Part shown: positions 46,491 through 55,213 of the stretch, piece after piece
Layout of the letters: every line of letters starts with the position of its first letter
Position numbering within the stretch: position 1 is the stretch's first letter
NCBI RefSeq assembly: GCF_030546755.1
Contig: NZ_JAUOPE010000002.1
Span: forward strand, 248,001 to 312,000
Direction: 5' to 3'
Source: Colwellia sp. 1_MG-2023
GTDB lineage: Bacteria; Pseudomonadota; Gammaproteobacteria; Enterobacterales; Alteromonadaceae
Length of the DNA stretch: 64,000 nucleotides
The notes under the pieces: generated by a model
What the model saw: the letters and a program-made list of their open reading frames with translations, nothing else
What the model was told of the DNA's origin: nothing
Databases searched by the model: none
Translations under genes and position numbers: made by a program

Positions 46491-46523
46491 AAGCGTACTA
46501 TCACTCTGGCAGTACGCTTTTTT
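46491..46523 (+). terminator. Intrinsic terminator after the DUF3581 gene
   Basis: AAGCGTACT and AGTACGCTT pair across an 11-base loop and run into Ts on the plus strand, 58 bases past the stop. Confidence 0.82.
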
Positions 46524-46548
46524 AATCAAAGAAAATTGAAAGGTTCGT

Positions 46549-46788
46549 TTAAGAATTTCGATATTTAAATTTCAACCACATCTTATCTAACTGTACCGCA
46601 CTCTGTCTCATCAACCGTTGGCAGCGTTTTAACCACACTTTCGCCCAATCATATTGTAAACTTAATAATGCTAGCCCTACTGGCAAAAATAGAAATGCCG
46701 GCCCAGGCAGTAAAATAAAAATAAGTCCAATGGCTACTAGGATAAAACCTAATAGTGATATCAAAGTATTTTTAATTGTTCTTGCCAT
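46549..46788 (-). CDS. PGPGW-type small membrane protein
   Basis: Inner-membrane protein of 79 residues with a hydrophobic hairpin (about 9-45) containing LLPGPAFLFLPVGLALL, the core of the PGPGW/TIGR02611 family, followed by a basic amphipathic tail (WLKRCQRLMRQ). The biochemical role is unknown. It is convergent with the DUF3581 gene. Confidence 0.8.
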   Translation of the reverse strand: MARTIKNTLISLLGFILVAIGLIFILLPGPAFLFLPVGLALLSLQYDWAKVWLKRCQRLMRQSAVQLDKMWLKFKYRNS

Positions 46789-46926
46789 TTTTCCACCTTT
46801 ACTTAATGTTATTTCATTAATGATAGCTATTCATTGTACAGACTTTAACAATAAGCAATATTCAATCCAAAAATAAAAACTTTAAAGTACAAATAGTTAA
46901 CCAATTACAAAACTAAATAGTGTGTT

Positions 46927-46965
46927 AAAAACACCAAAAAATAGCTATTTATTAAGGTGTTTTTT
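46927..46965. terminator. Bidirectional hairpin terminator
   Basis: AAAAACACC and GGTGTTTTT pair, with an inner AAATAGCTATTT palindrome. T-runs follow on both strands. It lies 12 bases past the end of the minus-strand gene at 46977. Confidence 0.75.
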
Positions 46966-46976
46966 GATTTTGACGA

Positions 46977-47480
46977 TCACTGATATTGACGGTCAAACTC
47001 ATCTTGTTGACGTTGTTCATCTTCAAGGCAGAACGCAAAGATTTTGGTGGATTTTGGCTGCTTACATTTTTGCGGTTGTTGATAATAATCAAGCCAAGCC
47101 TGTTGTTTTCTACCGCTAAATTTCGCTTTAATCGTTAATGAACCCGTAAAACTTAACGCGTTAGGTTTGCGCTTTGCTGTCGAACTTAGTTGCGAAAGTT
47201 GACTGTAACTTGTCGTAGATTTATTTGCTTTTTTTGTTTTTGCCTTAGATTTTTTGCTCTTATTTTTTTTTAATTTACCTTGCTGACATTGCCACCATTT
47301 ATCCCGTGCTTTTTGTTCTCGGTCGGCAAGCGAACGCCCTTTTTTATTACTATAGCCAGCTCGTTGTTGTGATTGAATATTTCGAAGCTTATCCAAGTAT
47401 GGTTGACAAGCTTTTTTAGTTGCCCAAACAGAGCATGAAGTGAGGTAAAGTAAAATGCTAATCACATAAATAAAACGCAT
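46977..47480 (-). CDS. Exported lysine-rich hypothetical protein
   Basis: I do not recognise this 167-residue protein. It has a signal peptide; LTSC near residue 16 could be a lipobox, or cleavage may follow at SVWA. The mature part is basic, with a long Lys/Ser/Thr-rich stretch (KLKKNKSKKSKAKTKKANKS) that is probably disordered, flanked by segments with paired cysteines (KKACQPYLDKLRNIQSQQ and WWQCQQG before it, QKCKQPKSTKIFAFCLEDE after it). It stands alone with its own terminator. Affinity for a polyanion is conceivable but unsupported. Confidence 0.65.
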   Translation of the reverse strand: MRFIYVISILLYLTSCSVWATKKACQPYLDKLRNIQSQQRAGYSNKKGRSLADREQKARDKWWQCQQGKLKKNKSKKSKAKTKKANKSTTSYSQLSQLSSTAKRKPNALSFTGSLTIKAKFSGRKQQAWLDYYQQPQKCKQPKSTKIFAFCLEDEQRQQDEFDRQYQ

Positions 47481-47620
47481 GTTTATTCCTAAGTAACAAT
47501 CCTTGTTAGTTTGTCAGTGTAGTACATTTTTTACTCTATACAGTAAAAGTTAAATTTAAGGTGAAAGTTAAATTAATCACTATACTATTGTCATTCATTG
47601 CTAGAACAAGGATGTTCATC

Positions 47621-48493
47621 ATGTCAGTAATAACGAAGCTATTAGTTACTTTACTAAGTTTGTTTGCATTGAGTGGTTATGGGCAAAAATCATCAACCCA
47701 GCCCTCAGCAACCGCTAATTTTCAACCGCCTATTCAACACGGCGTAGTCATGCAAGAAAATATTCGGATAGAAGATTACTGGGTTAGTGAAAAGTTAGAT
47801 GGCATTAGAGGCTATTGGGATGGCACCAAACTTTTTAGTCGTGCAGGAAATCAAATAAATGCGCCAAGTTGGTTTACCAAAGACTGGCCAAATACAGCCA
47901 TAGATGGTGAAATATGGCGTGATAGAAACACGTTTGAAAGTACAGCATCGTGTGTCTCTCAGCAAAAAGATGACAATAACTGCTGGCTAACATTACGTTT
48001 TATGATCTTTGACTTGCCGAGCCATACAGGCACATTTTCTCAACGAATTCTCGCGATGAAAACACTTATTCATCAAAGCCCATCTTCATTTCTCAAGATG
48101 GTCCAACAAATTAAAATGTACAGCAAAGCAGAGCTTTACCAACGTTTAGATGACGTAGTTAAAGCCCATGGCGAAGGATTAATGTTGCATCACCAAGATG
48201 CTTTATACAGGAAAGGGCGCAGCAAACAGTTAATGAAATTAAAAAAGTATCAAGACGCTGAAGCACGAGTAATTCAACATATTGCTGGCAAAGGAAAATA
48301 TCAGCAGATGCTGGGTTCATTATTGGTAGAAACTCCATCAGGTTTACAGTTTAAAATAGGTACTGGCTTTTCTGATCTTCAACGCAAAAACCCTCCACCT
48401 ATTGGCGCTACAATAACTTATCAATATATTGGCAAAACAAAGCGAGGTGTGCCAAGATTCGCAAGTTTTAAGCGAATTAGACAAAAGAATTAG
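47621..48493 (+). CDS. Exported ATP-dependent DNA ligase (LigE type)
   Basis: Minimal ATP-dependent DNA ligase of 290 residues. Motif I KLDGIRG gives the adenylated Lys58, then FSRAG (motif Ia region), DGEIW (motif III region), EGLMLHH (motif IV) and KLKKYQDAEARV (motif V), followed by an OB domain ending FASFKRIRQK. A signal peptide is evident (MSVITKLLVTLLSLFALSGYG), so it works in the periplasm, as described for LigE of Gram-negative bacteria, where a role in DNA uptake or extracellular DNA was proposed. ATG 47621 was chosen from the AAGGA eight bases before it; GTG 47561 and ATG 47612 are alternatives. Confidence 0.87.
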   Translation: MSVITKLLVTLLSLFALSGYGQKSSTQPSATANFQPPIQHGVVMQENIRIEDYWVSEKLDGIRGYWDGTKLFSRAGNQINAPSWFTKDWPNTAIDGEIWRDRNTFESTASCVSQQKDDNNCWLTLRFMIFDLPSHTGTFSQRILAMKTLIHQSPSSFLKMVQQIKMYSKAELYQRLDDVVKAHGEGLMLHHQDALYRKGRSKQLMKLKKYQDAEARVIQHIAGKGKYQQMLGSLLVETPSGLQFKIGTGFSDLQRKNPPPIGATITYQYIGKTKRGVPRFASFKRIRQKN

Positions 48494-48501
48494 GAAGATT
48501 A

Positions 48502-49125
48502 ATGGAATTTCATTTATGGCTATCGTTAGCCTTTATCTGTGTAATGGGCGCTTTATCTCCCGGGCCCAGTTTAGCTGTTGTTGTGAAAAACACGCTTTTT
48601 GGCGGCGCCAAGCAAGGTTATGCGACTGCCATTAGTCATGGTGCAGGGGTTGCGTTATATGCGGCCTTAACCGCTTTAGGTATTGGCGTGGTTATAGTGC
48701 AATCCCCAATGTTATTTTCGATTATTCAATATGCTGGGGCAGCGTTTTTAGTTTATTTAGGTATTAAAGCCTTGATGAGTAAAAAGCAAAATTTTGACCT
48801 GCAAGAAGACGCGTTAGCACCAGAAGATAATCAACAAGTGATTAACGGTTGGAAAGACGGCTTTTTAATTGCTTTCTTAAATCCCAAATTAGCGATATTT
48901 TTCTTGGCATTATTTAGCCAATTCGTTGATAGCGATGCAAGTTATCAGCAAAAAGTGATTATGGTTTCAACCGTGGGTATCATCGATACCTTATGGTATT
49001 TAATTGTCGCCTTTATGTTTTCTCGTGGACCAATTTTAGAAAAGCTTAAACGTAATAGTTATATTATCGATAAAATTACCGGTAGTTTTTTAATTTTATT
49101 AGCGGCGAGAATTGTCGTGAATTAA
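48502..49125 (+). CDS. LysE/RhtB-family amino-acid exporter
   Basis: Inner-membrane exporter of 207 residues with about six hydrophobic helices. The LysE signature GALSPGPSLAVVVKNTLFGG near the N-terminus and FLNPKLAIFFLALFSQF in the middle are typical. Substrates in the family include amino acids such as lysine, homoserine or threonine; none can be assigned here. It begins eight bases after the ligase gene, so they are probably cotranscribed, though a functional link is not evident. Confidence 0.88.
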   Translation: MEFHLWLSLAFICVMGALSPGPSLAVVVKNTLFGGAKQGYATAISHGAGVALYAALTALGIGVVIVQSPMLFSIIQYAGAAFLVYLGIKALMSKKQNFDLQEDALAPEDNQQVINGWKDGFLIAFLNPKLAIFFLALFSQFVDSDASYQQKVIMVSTVGIIDTLWYLIVAFMFSRGPILEKLKRNSYIIDKITGSFLILLAARIVVN

Positions 49126-49156
49126 ACCTTATGCACTGCCACACTCATTTAAGGTA

Positions 49157-50065
49157 TTACGGTAAATACTTAAATCGTAATACCTTCAAACCCTTGCCAC
49201 ATTCTGCTTCAACAAACACCTCAGGGTTGATAATTTTCTCTTGAAAAATACTATCAGGACATTCCCGCGCAACTTCGCCTAATAAAAAGGATTCATCTAA
49301 ATCGGGCGAATTTAAACACAACAAAATATCGGCTTGTGGTTTAACTAATAACGGAATACGGCGAATTATTTTTTTATAATCTCGCTCAATATCGACACTA
49401 CCTTTTTGAAAGGAAGGTGGATCGCAAACTAAAATATCATAAGGGCCATGTTTTTTGAGTCGACCATAAGACTTAAAAATATCCACCCCTTCAAATTTTA
49501 CTCGGCCAAGATCTTGTTTATTTAACTTATGATTTTCTCGCCCTTTCGCAAGCGCAGCTTTAGCCATATCAATATTGATCACTTGCTTAGCCCCACCGGC
49601 TATACCTACTACAGAAAAAGCACAAGTATAAGCAAATAAATTTAAAATATTTTTATCTTGGCTATTATCTAAGAGCCATTTCCTGCCATTTGCCATGTCT
49701 AAAAACAAACCAATATTTTGAGATTTCCCTAATTGGATATGATAATTAAGACCATGCTCTTCAACCGTAGTTGAAGTAATAGTTTCGCCCCATAACACCT
49801 CAATCGGCGCATATTTTTGATAACGATGCTGCGCCTGAATCGATAAACACTTCTCTTGAAAAGCCGTTAACGATGATAACGCTAACACTTGTTCAGCAAG
49901 CCATTGTTTATCTACAGCTTGATACAAAGTGATCAGAATAATAGGTGAAAGCCAATCAACATTAACGTGCTCATATGTTTGATAAGCATGCCCTCTACCA
50001 TGAAAAATTCGTTGGCATTGGTTTAAGTCATTTTTTTCAAGATTTTGTTTAATATATGAAATCAT
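49157..50065 (-). CDS. Class I SAM-dependent methyltransferase, RlmI/RlmK-like
   Basis: Methyltransferase of 302 residues. The SAM-binding region contains NILNLFAYTCAFSVVGIAGG, VINIDMAK and the catalytic motif DILVCDPPSFQKG, as in the RlmI/RlmK and Methyltrans_SAM rRNA methyltransferase group. The N-terminal half (CQRIFHGRGHAYQTYEHVNV) lacks the PUA domain of RlmI. The target is likely RNA (a cytosine or guanine in 23S rRNA), but the position is unknown. It is convergent with the lysE-type gene. Confidence 0.82.
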   Translation of the reverse strand: MISYIKQNLEKNDLNQCQRIFHGRGHAYQTYEHVNVDWLSPIILITLYQAVDKQWLAEQVLALSSLTAFQEKCLSIQAQHRYQKYAPIEVLWGETITSTTVEEHGLNYHIQLGKSQNIGLFLDMANGRKWLLDNSQDKNILNLFAYTCAFSVVGIAGGAKQVINIDMAKAALAKGRENHKLNKQDLGRVKFEGVDIFKSYGRLKKHGPYDILVCDPPSFQKGSVDIERDYKKIIRRIPLLVKPQADILLCLNSPDLDESFLLGEVARECPDSIFQEKIINPEVFVEAECGKGLKVLRFKYLP

Positions 50066-50087
50066 AAGGCAGGGATTTAAAATAGAA

Positions 50088-50119
50088 AGGCCGAATAATT
50101 ATATCAAATTATTCGGCCT
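50088..50119 (-). terminator. Terminator after the NSS transporter gene
   Basis: A perfect 13-base stem AGGCCGAATAATT / AATTATTCGGCCT with a six-base loop. The minus strand continues with a moderate T-rich tail. It lies 25 bases past the transporter stop. Confidence 0.82.
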
Positions 50120-50144
50120 ACTTTAAAGCTTGTTCAATGACTAA

Positions 50145-51569
50145 TTAAAAACCAAATAGGTTTATCGCAAAGAACTTCGTCGCAACTGTATTGATGAAGA
50201 TAAAGAACACAATTACAGGAATAAAAGTACCTAATGAAAAGTTTACATACTTTTCTACCCAAGAGCCTGCGTAACTGTCACTACCTTCTGATAATTCAGC
50301 AGTAAGCTGCTTTTTCTTCCAACGATAACTAACAAAAACACACAATAAAAAGCCATTTAACGGTAAAATAGTGTCATAAAAAATATCATACACCACATCA
50401 AAGAAAGAACGCGTACCGCCGGCATAGCTTGTAAATTCAGTGAAAAATGCCACCATTCCAAATGATACCGTTGCAAAAACAGCTAACGTACCTGCTGTCA
50501 TTAATAAAATAGTTAAAGCCTTCTTACGACTATGACATTTTTCAGTGACTAAATAAGATACCGGCACTTCTAAAATCGAAACAAGTGAAGTGATAGCAGC
50601 AAAAAAAACTAAAATAAAGAAAAACGCCGCCACTAAACTTGCCCCGATATAACCAATTGAAACTTGCAACGCTAAAAAGATTTTAGGTAAAAACGTAAAA
50701 ATTAATGAGACAGAACTATCACTTAATTCAGCTGTATTGACATTGGGGTTAAACGAGAATACCGCGGGTAAAATCATTAAGCCTGCAGTAAAGGCGACCG
50801 CAGTATCAGTTATTGCGACTAATTTAGCGGAATTTGCAATATCCGTTTTACTATTAATATATGAACCATAAGTAATTAGAATACCCATTCCAAGTGATAA
50901 CGAGAAAAACGCTTGAGAAAGTGCGCCATTGATCACTGAAGGCGTTATTTTAGAAAAATCAGGAATAACAAAAAACTTCACACCAGCTATCGCGTTATCT
51001 AAGGTTAAAACAAAAATAACCATTAAGATCAGCATAATAAACAACGCAGGCATTAACACTTTTGCCGCTTTTTCAATGCCGTCTTTCACGCCAGCGACTA
51101 AAATAAAATTAATAATGCCAGCGACAATCGCCATAGCTACAAAAAGATAAGGGCTGTTGATAAAAGTTCCAAACCCTTCACTACTGGCAAGAAAATCAAG
51201 ATTCCCTGACAAAGTAAGGGCAATGTAGCCAAATAGCCACACAGTGAGCACCATATAAAATACCGCGATCATAAACGGCGTTAACACCCCTAAAAAGCCT
51301 GCTGCTCCCCATGCTTTACTACCGTTACTTAAGGATTTATAAGCACCAACCGGTTCTTTTTGTGTTTTACGACCTACCGCCATTTCAGCAATCATGACCG
51401 GTAAACAAATGAAAAACACAAATAATGCATACATCAATAAAAATGCACCACCACCGTTTTTGGCTGCGTTTACAGGAAATCCAACTAAATTACCAATACC
51501 AACAGCGGAGCCTGCAGCCGCCAAAATAAAACCAATGCGTGAGCTAAAATGTTCTCTAGATGCGGTCAT
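50145..51569 (-). CDS. Sodium-dependent NSS-family transporter
   Basis: Inner-membrane symporter of 474 residues with about 11 helices, related to LeuT and bacterial SNF proteins. Helix 1 shows the sodium and substrate site pattern AAAGSAVGIGNLVGFP, and NGGGAFLLMY, SLSLGMGILITYGSY and FFFILVFFAAITSLVS follow. The substrate is probably an amino acid or related amine; none can be assigned. It is transcribed alone with its own terminator. Confidence 0.9.
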   Translation of the reverse strand: MTASREHFSSRIGFILAAAGSAVGIGNLVGFPVNAAKNGGGAFLLMYALFVFFICLPVMIAEMAVGRKTQKEPVGAYKSLSNGSKAWGAAGFLGVLTPFMIAVFYMVLTVWLFGYIALTLSGNLDFLASSEGFGTFINSPYLFVAMAIVAGIINFILVAGVKDGIEKAAKVLMPALFIMLILMVIFVLTLDNAIAGVKFFVIPDFSKITPSVINGALSQAFFSLSLGMGILITYGSYINSKTDIANSAKLVAITDTAVAFTAGLMILPAVFSFNPNVNTAELSDSSVSLIFTFLPKIFLALQVSIGYIGASLVAAFFFILVFFAAITSLVSILEVPVSYLVTEKCHSRKKALTILLMTAGTLAVFATVSFGMVAFFTEFTSYAGGTRSFFDVVYDIFYDTILPLNGFLLCVFVSYRWKKKQLTAELSEGSDSYAGSWVEKYVNFSLGTFIPVIVFFIFINTVATKFFAINLFGF

Positions 51570-51790
51570 GATGTCCTTCTTATAATAATTCTTGCTTGTT
51601 ATAATTTTTATCAGCTATCTCGATATGATGGACAGCCTTTATTTTTGATATTCGATGCTAGCAAGGTTTCGTTTGAATGTCTCGCCTAGCATTGCCGTTA
51701 ACGTAAACGTTGTGTACAGATAAGTTAACCCTTTATCCATACCTTATTAAAAAAGATATTAAAACCAATGAATTAATACCTTTTAACTGT

Positions 51791-52636
51791 TTATCGGGTA
51801 AATAATTTGGCGTCCATAATTTGTAAAATATTTGCAGCTTCTTGGCTGGCAAAATCTGCAGCAGCATTCAAATCATCGGTAGATATCGCTAAACTTTTAC
51901 ACAATGACTCGTCAATCGTGTCATCATAATTAAAGGTTTCAGGGTGAGAATCTACTAACGCTAAGCGTGATGCTAAATATAACACTTTGACATCTTTATT
52001 AATTTGAATGGTATGCGCTTCATTGTAATGACGAATCGGCAAAATAATTTTTTCCGGAATTTGCCAAATTTTTAATAACTCAGCAGAAACATCGGTATAA
52101 CTAAAACCCAGAAGCTCGTGTTGTAACTGCCAAGGTAATTTCTCTGGCGAATAACCTTCACATTCTTTAGCAATTTCAGGGCTAATTTTAGCGACAATTA
52201 ATTCACCAAAATTTTGTAATAATCCAGCAACGAAAAGTCGTTCAATATCACGGATCCCCGACTTTATCGCCAAGTTTTTTGTCGCTAAACCGCAAAAAAC
52301 ACTCATTCGCCAAAATCGCTTTAAATCGATAGCTTGATTAGAGAAATGTTTAAATGCTGACGCCGCAACATCAACTAACATCATATTATAAATCGCTTGT
52401 GTACCGATAATAGTGATAGCACGTGAAATAGTACTAATTTCTCCAGGAAAACTATAAATTGCACTATTAGCAATTTGCAGTAATCGAGAGGTCATGGAAG
52501 GGTCTACACTGATCACATTAGCAAAATCTTCAATGGTAGAGTTTTCATCTTCCATCAACGACTTTACTTTAAAACAAGCGTCGGGTAATGCGAAAGAACC
52601 ATTAGCCTGAATCGCGTATTCATGAGCATTCATCAT
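51791..52636 (-). CDS. HDOD-domain signalling protein, copy 2
   Basis: 281-residue HDOD protein, same length and layout as the protein at 43431-44276 and clearly paralogous: IDEST-like N-terminus (SFALPDACFKVKSLMEDENS), VDPSMTSRLLQIANSA, GTQAIYNMML and LLQNFGELIVAKIS. The two share the LPWQLQ/LPWLKQ region before a FSYTDVSAELLKIWQIP-type block, so they probably have similar, unknown signalling roles. It stands alone. Confidence 0.85.
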   Translation of the reverse strand: MMNAHEYAIQANGSFALPDACFKVKSLMEDENSTIEDFANVISVDPSMTSRLLQIANSAIYSFPGEISTISRAITIIGTQAIYNMMLVDVAASAFKHFSNQAIDLKRFWRMSVFCGLATKNLAIKSGIRDIERLFVAGLLQNFGELIVAKISPEIAKECEGYSPEKLPWQLQHELLGFSYTDVSAELLKIWQIPEKIILPIRHYNEAHTIQINKDVKVLYLASRLALVDSHPETFNYDDTIDESLCKSLAISTDDLNAAADFASQEAANILQIMDAKLFTR

Positions 52637-52698
52637 TAATAATGTCCAATAATTTAAGTCGTTTGAGTGTAACTGGTTGTACTGTTGAAGAAAACAAA

Positions 52699-52726
52699 AA
52701 AGCGCGACATTTTCATGTTGCGCTTT
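52699..52726 (-). terminator. Terminator after the M28 peptidase gene
   Basis: On the minus strand AAAGCGCAACAT pairs with ATGTCGCGCTTT (one mismatch) across a four-base loop and runs into Ts, 28 bases past the stop. Confidence 0.8.
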
Positions 52727-52753
52727 GAATAAATTTACCCAATAACCTGAAAA

Positions 52754-54433
52754 TTATTGCGCAAAAGTTTTCCCAAAAAAGTCACCTTCATTCCAAACGG
52801 GACGATTTTCACCATTAGCAATTTCAACACCAATCATCATGTTAACTTCAGCAAAACTTGCTGCTGCATCCCAACGAATTGGTAAATCAATTTGATCACT
52901 ATGCTGGTGATAATGATTCTTTAAGAAGTCGCCAAACATTTTTCCACCATCAATTTCAGGATCTTTTGATTTAAAGCCTGTCATTAAAAATACTGATGGA
53001 ATGCCCGCTTTTACAAAGCTGTAATGATCGCTACGAGTGAATAAAGCTTGCTCTGGCATAGGATCAGGACTCAAGCTAATATCAATTTTTTTCGCCGCAG
53101 ATTCAACAATGCTACCTAAAGTAGAGTGTGTTGAACCAAACGCAATAACATCAGCAAAAGGGTATAGAATAAGCGGCATATCTAAATTCACATTTGCTAC
53201 CATTTGCATCACAGGAACCGTTGGGTTATTAGCAAAATAGCTTGAACCTAGTAAGCCTTTTTCTTCACCCGTTACCACAACAAATAACACTGAACGTTTT
53301 GGTTTTTCAGGCATAGAAGCAAGTAAACGAGCAGTTTCTAATAAAATTGACACACCAGAAGCGTTATCTAAAGCACCGTTGTTAATCGTATCTGCTTCTT
53401 CGCCATCTTCATGATCATCACCATGTTTACTTACACCGATATGATCTAAATGCGCACTAAAAACCACGTATTCATTTTTTAATGTCGGATCACTGCCTTC
53501 AAGAGTAGCAACAACGTTAGGGCTAGTAATTTCTTCATGACGAGACTTACTTGCTAACGTTACTTTGGCTGCTAAGTCAAAACCTTTAATACTTTCATTG
53601 GCTGTATCACTAGCAAAAACATCCGCTAAACTTTTTTCAGCACCGGCAAATAAAGCTGCCGCACTTTCGTGGTGAATATAAGCTCCACCTTTTATTTCTT
53701 CATATTTACCAAAGGGTTTGCCGTCTTTACCTACCCAACTTAAACGTGGAGTACCTGCATATTTAGCTGACTTTTCAAAACTACGTACTTTTTCACGTTT
53801 TGGTGTATGAACCGTAATAAAGCCTACCGCACCACGTTCAGCCGCATGACGAATTTTTTCACGACCAGAGCCTAAATGCGCACCTTCTTCAGAAGGTAAA
53901 TCATCCGGGCGACCCGTTAACACGACAACAATTTTTCCTTCAACATCTAAATTATGATAATCATCGTAGCCAAATTCAGGAGCGATAACCCCGTAACCGG
54001 CAAAAACCGTTTCAGCTTGTATCATTGATTCATGTTCAAGCGATGAACCAGACATAATAAAGTCATCTTTAAAAGTTAAATCAACAGTACCAGACGCATT
54101 TTCAATGCTCATTTTTGCACTGCCTTCTTCTAAAAATGCTTTACGGAAGGTAACTTCTTGCTCATAGGTACCATGGTCGCCTTGCGGCAATAAACCTAAT
54201 TGTTTGAAATTTGATTTAACATAATTCGCAGCAATTTGATGACCTTCACTACCGGTATCACGACCCTTTAACATGTCATCCGCTAAAAATTCAACATGCG
54301 CTTTAATACGTTCAGCATTAACCTTTTCTGGCTGAAAACTTACTGTTGATTTAGTTGTTGTTGCTTGCTGTCCGCAACCTGTTAATACAGCAAGTGACAA
54401 TAAGCTTGCCGATGTCAATAATTTAAATTTCAT
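52754..54433 (-). CDS. M28-family zinc aminopeptidase lipoprotein with PA domain
   Basis: Membrane-anchored exopeptidase of 559 residues. The lipobox LTGC places the lipid on Cys 20. A protease-associated (PA) domain (about 125-270, GAHLGSGREKIRHAAERGAVG) is inserted before the M28 catalytic core. Metal ligands are in SAHLDHIG, GALDNASGVS, TGEEKGLLGS (catalytic Glu and ligand), NLDMPLILY and FTRSDHYSFVKAGIPS. ATG 54433 was chosen over the longer frame (54469) because it gives a clean lipoprotein signal. It fits peptide use in a proteolytic marine bacterium. Confidence 0.9.
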   Translation of the reverse strand: MKFKLLTSASLLSLAVLTGCGQQATTTKSTVSFQPEKVNAERIKAHVEFLADDMLKGRDTGSEGHQIAANYVKSNFKQLGLLPQGDHGTYEQEVTFRKAFLEEGSAKMSIENASGTVDLTFKDDFIMSGSSLEHESMIQAETVFAGYGVIAPEFGYDDYHNLDVEGKIVVVLTGRPDDLPSEEGAHLGSGREKIRHAAERGAVGFITVHTPKREKVRSFEKSAKYAGTPRLSWVGKDGKPFGKYEEIKGGAYIHHESAAALFAGAEKSLADVFASDTANESIKGFDLAAKVTLASKSRHEEITSPNVVATLEGSDPTLKNEYVVFSAHLDHIGVSKHGDDHEDGEEADTINNGALDNASGVSILLETARLLASMPEKPKRSVLFVVVTGEEKGLLGSSYFANNPTVPVMQMVANVNLDMPLILYPFADVIAFGSTHSTLGSIVESAAKKIDISLSPDPMPEQALFTRSDHYSFVKAGIPSVFLMTGFKSKDPEIDGGKMFGDFLKNHYHQHSDQIDLPIRWDAAASFAEVNMMIGVEIANGENRPVWNEGDFFGKTFAQ

Positions 54434-54591
54434 GTAAATCTCTTTAGATATGATTAAAAATGATTTCATAGCTCACTATAACTAATAACTATGAAGTGCT
54501 TTTACTATATAATTAGCGTTAAAAGATTACTAGTACCACTCATCGTAGATATGTAACCACTAATCGATTCAACCAACTGACTACAAAATAT

Positions 54592-55071
54592 TCAAATAAT
54601 AATAGGGACACCAGCATCTTGTTTGACGTTTTCGGTGACAATATAAGTATGGGTATGTGAAACAGCGGGTAAATTGACAATTTCAGAAAGTATTTCGCGA
54701 TAATCTTCAATGTTGTTAAAAAGCACTTTAATTAAATAATCAAAACCGCCCGCCACTAAATGACACTCAGCTACTTCTTCAATTTTCACCACTTCTTTTC
54801 GAAAGTCGTTAAAAACATCACCTGTGGTTCGGTCTAGTGTTACTTGCACAAAAGCTTTCATGCCAAAACCTAGTTTATTGGCATTCAAGAATGCACCATA
54901 ACGATTTATATAACCTTCCTTTTCTAATCGCTTCATTCGCTCTAAACAAGGGCTTGCACTTAAATTCACTTTTTTTGCTAAATCAGTGTTCGAAATTCGC
55001 CCATCTTTTTGCAAAGTGTCTAAAATAGTTAAATCAATGCGATCTAAGGTACGTGTTTTAGCAGAACTCAT
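54592..55071 (-). CDS. Lrp/AsnC-family transcriptional regulator
   Basis: Regulator of 159 residues with an N-terminal HTH (LDRIDLTILDTLQKDGRISN, LAKKVNLSASPCLERMKRLE) and a C-terminal RAM ligand-binding domain (CHLVAGGFDYLIKVLF, TYIVTENVKQD). It is divergent from putA across 142 bases, the arrangement of proline-responsive PutR-type Lrp proteins in alpha- and gammaproteobacteria. The adjacent PutA lacks its own DNA-binding domain, so regulation by this protein is likely. A general Lrp is the alternative. Confidence 0.88.
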   Translation of the reverse strand: MSSAKTRTLDRIDLTILDTLQKDGRISNTDLAKKVNLSASPCLERMKRLEKEGYINRYGAFLNANKLGFGMKAFVQVTLDRTTGDVFNDFRKEVVKIEEVAECHLVAGGFDYLIKVLFNNIEDYREILSEIVNLPAVSHTHTYIVTENVKQDAGVPIII

Positions 55072-55213
55072 AATTAAGCATAATCTATGGTTATTTTCGG
55101 AAAATTCAGTAAATTATCTTGTTATTTACGGAAAAACGCAAACACATTCTGCGGCATTAACTATAAAATTCGCACCAAAATTTGTCACCATTAAACTTTA
55201 ATAAGGTACATTT

